This document shows positions 32,815-44,540 of a stretch of DNA of 64,000 nt, piece by piece. Source of the stretch: Artocarpus heterophyllus (Eukaryota > Streptophyta > Magnoliopsida > Rosales > Moraceae); contig JAJQZP010000436.1 in NCBI GenBank assembly GCA_025403435.1, forward strand, positions 62,001-126,000. Direction: 5' to 3'. The number at the start of each line of letters is the position of its first letter. Position 1 is the first letter of the stretch. The notes beneath the pieces are model-generated. The model worked only from the letters and a program-made list of their open reading frames with translations, did not search any database and was not told the origin of the DNA. The position numbers and the translations under genes are program-made.

Positions 32815-34248
32815 TGTTAGACATGTATGCCCTAAGGAGTAAGAATGTAATAAGTTTTTAAAGACATTTTTTATCAATAAAGAATTTATTTATTGTTTAT
32901 ATACCAAATCTTGTCCTGTTTACGTTCATATTTGTTGAATGTATGTTAAACAAACAAAAGTCTGAGACTTCGGTCTAAACCTTTAAGAATTGGGCATATA
33001 ATAGACAGATTATGCAGAAGACACGATTCTTAAGGTGGTGGTCTAAAACATAAGATCCGCAATCGAGAGAATAAAGTTGGGCGCTTTATTCATGTAAAGA
33101 TTGTCATGTTGTCTATATCCTTATTGGGAGATGGTTTGTCTTGACCATCGAAGGTAGACTCCATGAATAGAAACATTGGAACGTTGTCATAGGTGATGAT
33201 GTGTTGCATCGGGACACAAAGTGAATTGATTTGGATTAATAATTCTATTTCGGCAAATCGATTCACTTTAGACAATCATTTGTATTGTATCTTATTCCTA
33301 AGATGAATAGTGGGCCCGCTGTCTTGACTTGTGACTTTTGATGTACCAAAGGGTGATAACACATCTTAATAGTGGTATGCATGCTGGTACGTTGGAGGCA
33401 TGACTCTTGATAGCGTAGACCTGTTATTCATAGATATGGAATCCATAGCTCCTCTTTAGGAGTAGTGATATCCTCTTATATGAGTTATCCTGTAATTAAA
33501 AAACTGGAGCGCTCAACGATTTGAATACATAGGTGTAACCGAATGGTATACTATCTTTGGATGGTAAGTTTTCTAATGGTGAGATAATGGAGCGTAAGAT
33601 AAGAATAATCGGAAAGGTAAGACAGAACTTGTCCTTAAGCCAGTTATGGATAATCCTATGGGGATACGATACACTATGATATCAAAGAAACTTAGCTATT
33701 TGGGCTTCGTAATTCTATGTAATTTGAGAGTGCAACTCTAAGCTTTTAGTGGAGTAGCGTTGGAGTTGATAATTATGAATTGTATATCTAGGATATTGGG
33801 TTTCGTAATTATCGGGAGCTTGAACTATATAGGTCCATTTGGTCCCCTTTGCTAGCTCACAACATCCTGTAATGATACGGCGTGCTTTTCCAATAATTGT
33901 GACTTATGTCAGATTTATTAGATTGGTTGAAATTTAGAAAAATCAAATAATTCATGTCTATTTATCGGTTGAATTAATTTTGTGACAAAATTAATTCAAG
34001 ATAAACTTGTTAAATTATTGGGATCGGATAATTCTTGTCGGCTTATCAGTTGATTTAATTTTGAATAAATTAAATCAAGATAAACTTGTAGAATTATTAG
34101 GAATTCATTTATTTTCCTAAAGATTATCTAGATAAAGTTGTTTTAATTAGATAACTTCTCTATTGGGCTATTTGAATTAAAACTGAGACTTTATCCTATA
34201 GAATCTCGGGTGGAAAATAAAAGATTCACTGAGATCTTTTTTCGGCAG

Positions 34249-34326
34249 TTTGGCATGCCGTTCTTTAAGTTCGGCCTACCGATGGGGCAAGTTCAGCTTG
34301 CCTTTTAGGCAGATCGGCCTATCGAT
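34249..34326 (+). repeat. Phased CGG-N4-CCG array, 5' LTR of A3
   Basis: Four units at 34249, 34270, 34292 and 34313: spacing 21, 22, 21 bp, the same as in A2 although the bases differ (TTTGGCATGCCG, TTCGGCCTACCGAT, and so on). Confidence 0.8.
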
Positions 34327-34443
34327 GCGCAGAAAAAAGATTACGCATTTTCACGCAGATTTTATCAGATATTGATCCGAATTTGATTCTGATTGGAATT
34401 TTTGAGACCTAATCTGATAAGGACTGACCCTAGACCCAACCTC

Positions 34444-34451
34444 TATAAATA
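34444..34451 (+). promoter_or_regulatory. TATA box of the A3 5' LTR
   Basis: CTATAAATAGGGAG, same position as in A1. Confidence 0.65.
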
Positions 34452-34844
34452 GGGAGTAAGTCACATGAGTTATTCAGATCAATTGAGAGACTAAGAGAGA
34501 TACTTTGCTGGTGAGAATCTGAAACTCCTTGAGAGCTCTTGTTCACAAACCACGAACACTAGCTTTAGGCTCTTTCAATTGGTTGGAAGGAGAGTCACCT
34601 AGAGGAAGAGCTATACATGTGAGCCCACACTCACTCCGATCGTGGATAGAGAATAGCAAAGAAGACCAGTTGGTTGAGGCTCTTCTAGAGCGTTACTTCT
34701 CTTCATAGATTACGAAAGTTCTTCGGCATTCAAAGGTTAGTAAGATCTGGTTAATTTATGCATATAACATGTCAAGGTTGTGTTTTAGAAAATACTCTAA
34801 TATAAAATTTTTAAAATTTCACTGCGTACTATTTTTCTAACAAT

Positions 34845-34855
34845 TGGTATCAGAG
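34845..34855 (+). other. Primer binding site of Copia A3
   Basis: TGGTATCAGAG, two bases after the LTR; perfect tRNA-Met type match over these bases. Confidence 0.85.
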
Positions 34856-34859
34856 ACAT

Positions 34860-36563
34860 GGTTTTTATATAAATTTACGAGTTTGTGATCGTATTATATG
34901 TATAAATTTTGTGATCTTAATCTCTCCTATACTTGAATTTAATTTTATAAAGAGTTGATACTCTAGGTTTCTATATATTTTATATGTTGTCATGGATTAT
35001 ATGGTGAATGCTTATTAATTAATTTTGGTTGATTAAATTATTATTTAATTATTTATTAATTAAGTAATTTATGCCGGTTATGGTTCCTTAGAGGTTAGAA
35101 TGTGTATCTAGGTTTTTCATGTAATTAGATGGTGGACTATCATCTCTGTCTAGGAATTATTATTTAATTTTAAATTTATAAGAATTTTTGTAATTAAATA
35201 ATTATTCGGAGAAGGTTGATCTAGAAGACGGATCTAGAAGATAGATAATGGCGCTCCTAGGTATTTTCTAAGTCTGTAATTTTACGTTTTTGAATTGTTG
35301 AAAATAAAATTGATGAATTGCATTAAAAATTACATTTTTTGGAAAGAGTGATTTCTACTTAGTCGGCATGCCGAATCATCCAGTTCGGTAGGCCGATGGT
35401 CGTTGATCGATAAGCTAGATGTGAGGTTCGGCAGGCCAAATGTGAGGTTCAGTAGGCCGACAGAGGAGCCAAAATCAAGTGGCTCTAGCGACAGACCGAA
35501 CTTCTAGTTTGGCCGGCCGATTTGTTATGAATCGGTAGGCCGATCCGTGAAGATCGGCTAGCCGATAGGTCATGACCGGCAGGCCGATCACCCAGATCGG
35601 CCTGCCGACAGAGAGCTGGAAATTTCTCTAGAAAAGATGCAATTTTTCAATGTAGTTTTAATTTTGTTTTGGAACAATTCTAAGAAACATTAAATTTGAA
35701 TATGACCGGAAATATGAAGTATTCGATGCATACGGGATTGAAGACTTGAAGATGGACATTACATCAAGAAGGATACAACTTGAGAATTCAAGGATGAAGA
35801 GTCACTAATATGTTTTGATTATTCTCTTGTAATCTTTGTTTTCTATTCTCTAGGGTGGAACCATAATATTATGGTTATTATTATTTTGCTTGTAGCTTTG
35901 CTTTTCTGCATTATAATATGATTTGCCATGTATATTGATAGCATGTCATATACAATAGGGAGTGCCGCTCATATTAAAATTTTTCATGCATATTCTAAAA
36001 ATAAAACCTTGATTTCAAAAGATTGAGTGGGAGAAGGTTTTCGAAGAAAGGACCTACGGCCTCCATCGTTGGTCCATAGGAAGAGCATGATGGTCTCGAC
36101 CCTAAGGAAGGGATTTCTATCATGTACCAGACTGGATCTCTAAGAGGATAAGATATTTTAGCATGATTTATGGTTGCACACCCCTAGGTGGTGATTATAA
36201 ATCATGGATAAAATATTGAAATGATGGTTATACACTCCCATTAATTTTATTATTAACCTCCCCTAGGAGCTCTGTTACAGAATTAATGGTCAAAAAAATG
36301 ATTATTAATATATGCTAGATCATACGGATCCTAGATGGCAGATATTAATCAAGAGGGGATCCGTATTCCTAATTGAATTTGGCATGACTCCCCTAGGTGC
36401 TTATTGAATTCTGAGTTGGGAATTATTGTTGTAAGGTTGTGATATTTTCAAGGTTTTGACACATAAACACATTTGTTTGTTTTTACATGATTGTGTTATC
36501 TTACTAAATTATTATTGTATGTTTGCTTATGTTTGGTATATGATTCTTTATTGTAGATTAAAA
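34860..36563 (+). other. Long 5' leader of Copia A3
   Basis: Collinear with the A2 leader: array 35362-35609, CCCCTAGG sites near 36181, 36251 and 36391, and the acceptor-like TTCTTTATTGTAG before gag. No coding content. Confidence 0.7.
35362..35609 (+). repeat. Phased palindrome array, leader of A3
   Basis: Units start at 35362, 35384, 35406, 35427, 35448, then about 35487, 35508, 35531, 35553, 35575 and 35596. Spacing is 21-23 bp except one break of about 39 bp. The best units are ATCGGCTAGCCGAT, ATCGGTAGGCCGAT and ATCGGCCTGCCGAC. Confidence 0.85.
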
Positions 36564-37440
36564 ATGTCTAAAAATGTTTTATCTTCGATACTTGACAAAA
36601 TCCTATTAACTGGAGAGAATTATGATGATTGAAAACAGAATCTGGATATCGTCCTCTGCTTTGAGAAACTAAAATTTGTGCTAACAACCCTTTGCCCTCT
36701 CGAGCCTACGGGAGATTCCACTAATGAGTGATTCCAAGCGTATGATCGCTGGAAAGATGCAAATGATTAGGCCCGCTACTATGTTAGGGCCAGTATGAAT
36801 AACGTGTTGTAGGCTCAACATGAAGATTATGAGATTGCAAAGTAGATCTTGGATAATCTTGAAGATATGTTTGGAGGCCAGGCCATAACAAAACGGCAAG
36901 GGGCACTTTAGAAACTCTTGAACTATAAGCAGAGGCGGGGGACATCTGTAAAGGAGCACATGATGTTGGTCATGGGTTACCTCGCTGAGGCTCAAACCAA
37001 TGGAGCCGACATCGATGTTGAAACTTAGATGACTATTGTCTTTGAGACTCTATCAAAGGAATTTATTCCGTTTAGAGCTACATTTAATTTGAGCAATAGG
37101 CGGGATATGACCTTAACAAAATTGATGAAACAATTACAGGAGTTGGAATTGTTGATCAAGGAGTCTCCTGCGGGTGGAGAGGCCAACACGGTAGCTGTTT
37201 CTGGCTTCAATCCCAACTCTAGAAATAGAAAGAAGTAACAAGCCATGAATGGGAAGTCTTCTATTCCTGCTAGCACGAAGAGCAAGAAAAAGAAGAAGAA
37301 GAACCCAAAGAAGCTTAAGTGTTTCTTCTGCAGGAAGATCGGGCACATAAAGAAGCATTGCAAGGACTTCCATTCTAAAGGAGGTAGGTGTGATCTTCTA
37401 TATTTAGAAACTTGTTTGGTTGAGGAGTTCAGTGACATTT
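36564..37440 (+). pseudogene. Copia A3: gag
   Basis: Same start as A2 (MSKN) but with at least eight stops. Comparing codons with A2: TGG to TGA near 36630; CAG to TAG near 36766, 36810, 36843 and 37026; CGG to TAG near 36909; CAA to TAA near 37236. Nearly all are C-to-T or G-to-A. The polylysine run is shorter than in A2 (37284-37305). The zinc knuckle CFFCRKIGHIKKHC is kept. Confidence 0.87.
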
Positions 37441-37700
37441 GGGTCATAGATTCTGGTGCAACTAATCATGTTTGTGTTTCTCTGCAGGGATTCAAAGAAA
37501 CGAGAAGTCTACTACATAAAGACTTCATGCTTCGAATGGGCGATGGATCCTTGGTCTTAGCAGAAGTAGTGGGAGACGTTCATCTTTATTTTGATAGTTA
37601 TAGGAATTTAATTTTGTGAGATTGTTTTTATGTTCTTAAATTTAAAAGGAATTTAATTTCTATTGCTTGTTTATTTAAAGACTCTTATTTGGTTTCTTTT
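37441..37700 (+). pseudogene. Copia A3: protease
   Basis: Reads WVIDSGATNHVCVSLQGFKE with the DSGAT site intact, then a TGA at 37617-37619 in the same codon as in A2, followed by DCFYVLKFKRNLISIACLFK. Confidence 0.85.
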
Positions 37701-38700
37701 AATGATAAAGTGGTGATTTGTAAAAACAAATATTTTATCTATTCTAGATGGATGCAAAATAATCTATATTTATCAAACCAAAGATGGACTTACTGCTTAA
37801 TGCTAAGATGAATGATAATAACTTTAAAAGACTTAAAACTTCTCACTCTAATAAGACTTATCTTTGGCATTTGCCCCTTGGCCATATTAACCTGAATAGG
37901 ATTCAAAGGTTGGTAAGGGATGGACCTTTAAGTCAGTTAAAAGTGGAATCTATACCTCAATATGAATCTTGTTTGGAGGGTAAAATGACCAAAAGACCAT
38001 ATGGGTCTAAGGGCAATAGGGCCGAAGGGGTTCTAGAATTTGTGCACAGTGATGTTTGCGGACTGATGAACATTCGAGCATGAGGAGGGTATGAGTATTT
38101 CGTCACTTTTATTGACGATTACTCAAGATATGGGTATGCGTACCTGATGCACCATAAAAGTGAAACTTTTGACAAGTTTAGGGAGTTTCGGACTGAAGTG
38201 GAAAAGCAATTGGGTAGACCCATAAAGGTACTTCGATCCGATCGAGGTGGAGAATATCTTTCTGATGACTTCTTGGGACACTTATTACAGAATAGGATTT
38301 TATCCCATTTGACTATGCCGGGCACTCCGTAGCAAAATGGCATAACGGAGAGAAGGAATAGGACTTTACTAGATATGATAAGGTCCATGATGAGTTATTC
38401 ATCATTACCTTTGTCTTTTTGGGGATATGCACTACAAATCGTATGTTATCTTTTGAACAATGTGCCTTCAAAATCGGTCCCTAAAACTCCTCACGAGTTA
38501 TGGATGGAGAGGAAGACATCCTTAAGCCATCTTCATATATGGGGATGTCCAGCTCATGTCCTGTTTAAGGATGTTAATAAGTTGGAAGCATGTTCAGAAG
38601 TTTGCATGTTTGTAGGATATCCAAAAGGGACTAAAGGGGGTTATTTCTATAACCCAAAGGAAAATAAAGTCATGGTTTTAACTAATGCAGCTTTTCTTGA
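37701..38700 (+). pseudogene. Copia A3: integrase
   Basis: A one-base loss near 37771 shifts the frame. The zinc region is then LWHLPLGHINLNRIQRLVRD with YESCLEGKM (one Cys now Tyr). FVHSDVCG, LRSDRGGEY and TERRNRT keep the three catalytic acidic residues. Stops: TGA near 38080 (CGA in A2) and TAG at 38330-38332 (Gln). The C-terminal part is open from 38375: [40 protein letters not shown]. Confidence 0.87.
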
Positions 38701-39920
38701 GGAGAATTACATGGATGATCTTAGACCTCAAAGCAAAGTGGTGCTTGAGGAGTTAAGGAGTAATCCAATCACTCTAGAGGTTCCAAATGAAACCATTCCG
38801 ATCAGTGTAGAAAAAGCAAATGAACTTGAACAACAACCTAAGGGGCTTCGGCGTAGTGAGAGGATCGGGCGTCAACTTGAGAGGTATATGTTCAATGGGA
38901 AGGTCTTATTGGCTGAACCGAATGAACATGATAGGGATCCTTATAGTTATGAAGAGGCTATGGAGGATGTTGATTCAAAACTCTAGATAGAGGCCATGAA
39001 CACAGAGATGAAGTCTATGGAGACTAATCAGGTCTAGGATCTTGTAGATCTTCCCGAAGGGTTAAAACCCATAGGGTGTAAGTGGATCTACAAGAGGAAA
39101 AGAGGAGTGGATGGAAAGGTTAAAACCTTTAAGGCTAGACTGGCAGCTAAGGGTTATACGCAAAAGGAAGGAATCGATTATGAGGAAACCTTTTCGCCTA
39201 TAGCCATGCTCAAGTCCATCCAGATTCTCTTGTCCATAGCTACCGTTCTCAACTACAAGATTTGGCACATGGATGTCAAGATGGCTTTTCTAAATGGCTA
39301 TCTTGATGAGTCCATTTATATGGAACAACCAGACGGGTTCAAGGTCAAGGGTCAAAAGGGTAAGGTTTGTAAGCTGTTAAAGTCAATTTATAGACTTAAG
39401 TAGGCTTCTCGTTCTTGGAACATAAGATTTGATTAGGTGATCAAGACTTATGGGTTCTCACAAAATGTGGATGAGCCATGTGTTTACAAACACATTAAGG
39501 ATGGGAATGTGGTTTTTCTACTGCTCTATGTAGATGACATTCTACTAATTGGCAATGACATTAAGGCATTGTCATTGGTCAAATTATGGTTGACGAAGCA
39601 GTTTGACATGAAGGACTTGGGTGAGGCTAATTTTGTTCTTGGTATCCAGATCTTTCGGGATAGGAAGAATAAAATGATAGCTTTGTCCTAGGCCAGCTAC
39701 ATAGATAAAATTCTCAAGAGGTTTGCAATGCAGGATTCCAAGAAAGGTGGGCAACCATCTAGGTCTGGAATTACTCTTTCAAAGAAAGACTCTCCAGAGT
39801 CTGAGGAAGAAAGAGAATACATGAAGAAGGTGCCTTATGCTTCGGTAGTGGGTAGTCTCATGTATGCCATGCTTTACACAAGACCCGATATTTGTTATGT
39901 GGTCGGGATTATAAGTTGAT
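38701..39920 (+). pseudogene. Copia A3: reverse transcriptase
   Basis: It has [60 protein letters not shown], then FLLLYVDDILLIGNDIKALS with catalytic YVDD at 39527-39538, and DMKDLGEANFVLGIQIFRDR. Stops replace Trp (38985, 39036) and Gln (39403, 39436, 39690). This copy shows what A2 has lost in its RT active site. Confidence 0.87.
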
Positions 39921-40512
39921 TTCAGGTGGATCCAGGACCGAACCATTGGGTTACGGTAAAGCATATTTTCAAGTACCTGAGAAGAACTTGAGGGTATATT
40001 CTCGTATATACGAGTGAGGACTTGACTCCTTTAGGATATATTGACTCAGATTTTCAATCTTGTTTGGATTCTAGGAAATCGACTTTGGGTTGTGTTTACT
40101 ATGGGCGGCGGTACCATCAGTTGGAGAAGTGTCAAGCAAGATTGTACTTCGGATTCAACGATGTAGGCTGAGTATGTGGCAGCTAGTGATGCTTCGAAAG
40201 AAGCAGTGTGGCTTTGTAAGTTCTTTGGAGATCTTGAGGTAGTTCCTGGTATGGATAAGGCGGTATCACTATATTGTGATAACAGTGCAGCAGTAGCTAA
40301 TGCTAAGGAACCAAGATTTTAGAAGAAGAGTAAGCATATTGATCGAAAGTATCATGTGATAAAGGACTTCATTGAGGGCGGGCATGCACAGTGTGAAAGA
40401 TCACGTCAGAGGACAATTTAGCTGATCCATTTCGAAGACACTTACTAGGAGAGTCTTTAAAAGGCATGTGGAAGCTATGGGGATGCGAGATTTATCATAT
40501 TTACTCACTTAG
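39921..40512 (+). pseudogene. Copia A3: RNase H
   Basis: Fragments collinear with A2: LGYIDSDFQSCLDSRKST, AEYVAASDASKEAVWLCKFF, LYCDNSAAVANAKEPRF, MWKLWGCEIYHIYSL in a shifted frame. Single-base losses near 40089, 40388 and 40430, plus stops, break it. Same terminal TAG (40510-40512). Confidence 0.83.
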
Positions 40513-41217
40513 TGCAAGTGGGAGATTATTAGACATGTATGCCCTAAGGAGTAAGAATGTAATAAGTTTTTGGAGACATTTTTTAATCAATAAAGAATTT
40601 ATTTCTTGTTTATATACCAAATCTTGTCCTCTTTACATTCATATATGTTAAGCAAACAAAAGTCTGAGACTGTCGGTCTAAACCTTTAAGAATTGGGCAT
40701 ATGATGGACAGATTATGTGAAAGATATGATTCTTAAAGTGATAGTCTAAAACATAAGATCCGCAATCGAGGGAATAAAGTTGGGCGCTTTATTCATGTAA
40801 AGATTGTTATATTGTCTATATCCCTATTAGGAAATGGTTTGTCTTGACCATCGGAGGTGGACTCCATGAATAGAAGCATTGGCACGTTGTCATAGGTGAC
40901 GATGTGTTGGATCGGGACATAAAGTGAATTGATTTACATTAATAATTCTGTCGCGGCAAATCGATTCACTTTAGGCAATCATTTGTATTGTATCTTAATC
41001 CTAAGATGAATAGTGGGCCCGTTGCCTTGACTTGTGTCTTTTGATGTACCAAAGGGTGACACCCACATCTTAATAGTGGTATGCATGCCGGTACGTTGGA
41101 GGCATGACTCTTGATAGCGTAGACCTGTTATTCATAGATATGGAATCCATAGCTCCTCTTTAGGAGTAGTGATATCCTCTTATATGCGTTATTCTATAAT
41201 TGAAAAACTAGAGCGCT

Positions 41218-42030
41218 CAACCATTTGAATACATAGGTGTAACCGAATGGTATACTATCTTTGGATGGTAAGCTTTTGGATGGTGAGATAATGGATCATA
41301 AGATAAAAATAATCGGAAAGGTATGACAGAACTTGTCCTTAAGCCAGTTATGGATAATCCTATGGGGATATGATACACTATGATATGTCATGGAAACTTA
41401 GCTATACGGGCTTTGTAATTCTATGTAGTTTGAGAGTGGAGCTCCAAGCTTTTAGTGGAGTAGCGTTAAAGTTGATAATTATGAAATGTATATCTGGGAT
41501 ATTGGGTTTCGTAATTATTGGGAGCTTAAACTATATAGGTCCATTTGGTCCCCTTTGCTAGCTCACAACATCCTGTAACAATACGATGTATTTTTTCAAG
41601 AATTGGTGACTTATGCTCACAACATCCCCTTTGCTAGCTCACAACCATTTGAATACATAGATGTAACCAAATAGTATACTATCTTTGCATCGTAAGCTTT
41701 CTGATGGTGAGATAATAGATCGTAAGATAAAAATAATTGGGAAGGTAAGACAGAACTTGTTCTTAAGCTGGTTATGGATAATCCTATGGGGATACGATAT
41801 ACTATGATATGTCATGGAAACTTAGCTATATGGGCTTCGTAATTCTATGCAGTTTGAGAGTACAGCTCTAAGCTTTTAGTGGAGTAGCGTTAAAGTTGAA
41901 AATTATGAAATGTGTATCTAGGATATTGGATTTTTTAATTATTGGGAGCTTGAACTATATAGGTTTATTTAGTTCCTTTTGCTAGCTCACAACATCCTAT
42001 AACGATACGGCATGCTTTTCCAAGAATTGG
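41218..42030 (+). repeat. Tandem duplication inside the A3 3' LTR
   Basis: The block starting CAACCATTTGAATACATAG and passing through CTAAGCTTTTAGTGGAGTAG to GCTAGCTCACAACATCCT occurs twice, 425 bp apart. The join contains CTCACAACATCCCCTTTGC. The copies differ at many sites, so the event is old. Confidence 0.8.
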
Positions 42031-42351
42031 TTGAAATTCGAAAGAATCAAATAATTCATGTCTGTTTAGCGGTTGAATTAATTTTGTGACAAAATAACTC
42101 AAGATAAACTTGTTGAATTATTGGGATTAGATAATTCTTGTTGCTTTATCGGTTGATTTAATTTTGAATAAATTAAATCAAGATAAACTTGTAAAATTAT
42201 TAGGAATTCATTTATTTTTCTTGAGATTATCTAGATAAAGTTGTTTTAATTAGATAACTTCTCTATTGGGTTATTTGAATTAAAACTGAGACTTTATCCT
42301 ATAGAATCTCGGGTGGAAAATAAAAGATTCGCTGAGATCTTTTTTCGACAG

Positions 42352-42429
42352 TTTGGCATGCCGATCCTCAAGTTCGGCCTGCCGATAGGGCAAGTTCGGC
42401 CTGCCAATTAGGTAGATCATCTTGTCGAT
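42352..42429 (+). repeat. Phased CGG-N4-CCG array, 3' LTR of A3
   Basis: Units at 42352, 42373, 42395 and 42416: spacing 21, 22, 21 bp. Confidence 0.8.
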
Positions 42430-42546
42430 GCGCGGAAAAGAGATTACGCGTTTTTACGTAGATTTTATCAGATAATGATCCAAATATGATTCTGATTCAA
42501 ATTTTTGAAACCTAATCTGAGAAGGACTGACCCTAGACCCAACCTC

Positions 42547-42554
42547 TATAAATA
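42547..42554 (+). promoter_or_regulatory. TATA box of the A3 3' LTR
   Basis: TATAAATA in the same context as 34444. Confidence 0.55.
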
Positions 42555-42945
42555 GGAAGTAAGTCACATAAGTTATTCAGATCAATTGAGAGATTAAGAG
42601 AGATACTCTGCTGGTGAGAATTTGAAACTCCCCGAGAGTTCTTGTTCACAAATCATGAACACTAGCTTTGGGTTCTCTCAATTGGTTGGAAGGAGAGTCA
42701 CCTAAAGGAAGAGTTGTACGTGTGAGCCCACACTCACTCCAATCGTGGATAAAGAATAGCAAAGAAGACCAGTTGGTTGAGGCTCTTCTGGAATGTTACT
42801 TCTCTTCATAGATTACGGAAGTTCTTCAGCCTTCAAAGGTTAGTAAGATCTGATTAATTTATGCATATAGCATGTCAAACTTGTGTTTTGAAAAATACTT
42901 TGATATAAAATTTTTAAAATTTCGCTGTGTACTATTTTTCCAACA

Positions 42946-44540
42946 ATTAGTATCAAAGACATGGTTTTTACATAAATTTACGAGTTTGTGATCATACTAT
43001 ATGTATAAATTTTGTGATCTTAATCTCTCCTATGCTTAAATTTAATTTTAATGAGAGTTGACACTCTAGGTTTCTATATATTTTATATGTTGTCATGGAT
43101 TATATGGTGAATGCTTATTAATTAATTTTGGTTGATTAAATTATTATTTAATTATTTATTAATCAATTAATTTATACCAGTTATGGTTCCTTAGAGGTTA
43201 GAATGTGTATCTAGGTTTTTCATATAATTAGATGATGGACTATCATCTCCGTCTAGGAATTATTATTTAATTTTAAATTTGTAAGAATTTTTGTAATTAA
43301 ATAATCATTCAAAGAAGACAGATCTAGAAGATAGATGATGGCGCTCACAGGTATTTCCTGAGTCTGTAATTTTATGTTTTTGAATTGTTGAAAACAAAAT
43401 TGATGAATTGCATTAAAAATTGTATTTTCTAGAAAGGGTGATTTCTACTTGGTCGGCATGACGAACTATCCAGTTCGACAAGCCGATGGTCCCAGATAGG
43501 CAGGCCAGTCATGAGGTTCGGCAAGCCAACGAGATGAAAATCAAGTGGCTTTGGCAGCAGGCCAAGCTTCTAGTTCGGCAGGCTGATCTGTCATGAATCG
43601 ACAGGCCGATGGGTCATGACCGGCAGGTTGATCGCCCAGATCTGCTTGCCGATAGAGATCTGGAAATTTCTATAGAAAAGGTGCAATTTTTCAATGTAGT
43701 TTTAATTTTGTTTTGGGGACAATTCTGAGAAACATTAAATTTGGATATGATTGGAAATATGAAGTATTCGATTCATACGAGATTGAAGACTTGAAGATGG
43801 ACATTACATCAAGAAGGATACAACCTGAGAATTCAAGGATGAAGAGTCGATAATATGTTTCGATTATTCTCTTGTAATCTTTGTTTTCTATTCTCTAGGG
43901 TGGAACCATAATATTACGGTTATTATTATTTTGCATGTAGCTTTGCTTGTCTGCATTAAATATGATTTGCCATGTATATTGATAACATGTCATATAGAAT
44001 AGGGAGTGCCGCTCATATTAAAATTGTTCATGCATATTCTTAAAATAAAACCTTGATTTCAAAAGATTGAGTGGAGAAGATTTTCGAAGAAAGGACCTAC
44101 GGCCACCATCATTGGTTCATAGGAAGAACATGATGGTCCCGTCCCCTAGGAAGGGATTTCTATTAAATACAAGATAGGATCTCTGAAAGAATAAGTTATT
44201 TTAGCATGATTTATGGTTGCGCACCCCTAGGTGGTGATTATAAATCATGGATAATTGAAATGATGGTTATACACTCATGTTAATTTTATTATTAACCTCC
44301 CCTATGAACTATGTTAATAGAATTAATGGCCAAAGAAACGATTATTAATATATGCTTGATCATACTGGTCCTAGATGACATATATTAATCAGGAAGGGAT
44401 ATGTGTTCTTGATTGAATTTGGCATGACTCCCCTAGGAGCTTGTTGAATTTTGAGTTGGGAATTATCGTTGTAAGGTTATGATATTTTTAAGGTTTTGAC
44501 ACATAAACACATTTGTCTATTTTTACATGATTGTGTTATT
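42946..44540 (+). mobile_element. Second family A leader after the A3 3' LTR
   Basis: Starts with a decayed primer site (TTAGTATCAAAGAC). It follows the A leader order with an array at 43452-43653 and CCCCTAGG sites, up to TACATGATTGTGTTAT at 44540, about 60 bp before the expected gag start. There it meets the inverted gag of another family A piece. Confidence 0.82.
43452..43653 (+). repeat. Phased palindrome array, second leader
   Basis: About nine decayed units of the TTCGGCAGGCCGAA type, in the same place as 35362-35609; many CG pairs have become TG or CA. Confidence 0.7.

Larger units (their letters stand above)
32815..34842 (+). repeat. 5' LTR of Copia A3
   Basis: 2028 bp, TGTTAGACATG to TTTTCTAACA; array 34249-34326, TATA box 34444. 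Confidence 0.9.
32815..42945 (+). mobile_element. Copia A3
   Basis: 5' LTR 32815-34842, primer site, leader, decayed gag-pol 36564-40512, polypurine tract, enlarged 3' LTR 40527-42945. The left flank TCTAC is the candidate target duplication. The right flank is not host DNA but a second family A leader, so the 3' LTR also acts as the 5' LTR of the next partial copy. This is a recombinant structure. Confidence 0.88.
40527..42945 (+). repeat. 3' LTR of Copia A3 with internal duplication
   Basis: 2419 bp. It starts TATTAGACATG (TG changed to TA) and ends TTTCCAACA. It is about 390 bp longer than the 5' LTR because a segment is present twice (41218-41642 and 41643-about 42030). Array 42352-42429; TATA box 42547. 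Followed by a degenerate primer site rather than host DNA. Confidence 0.85.
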
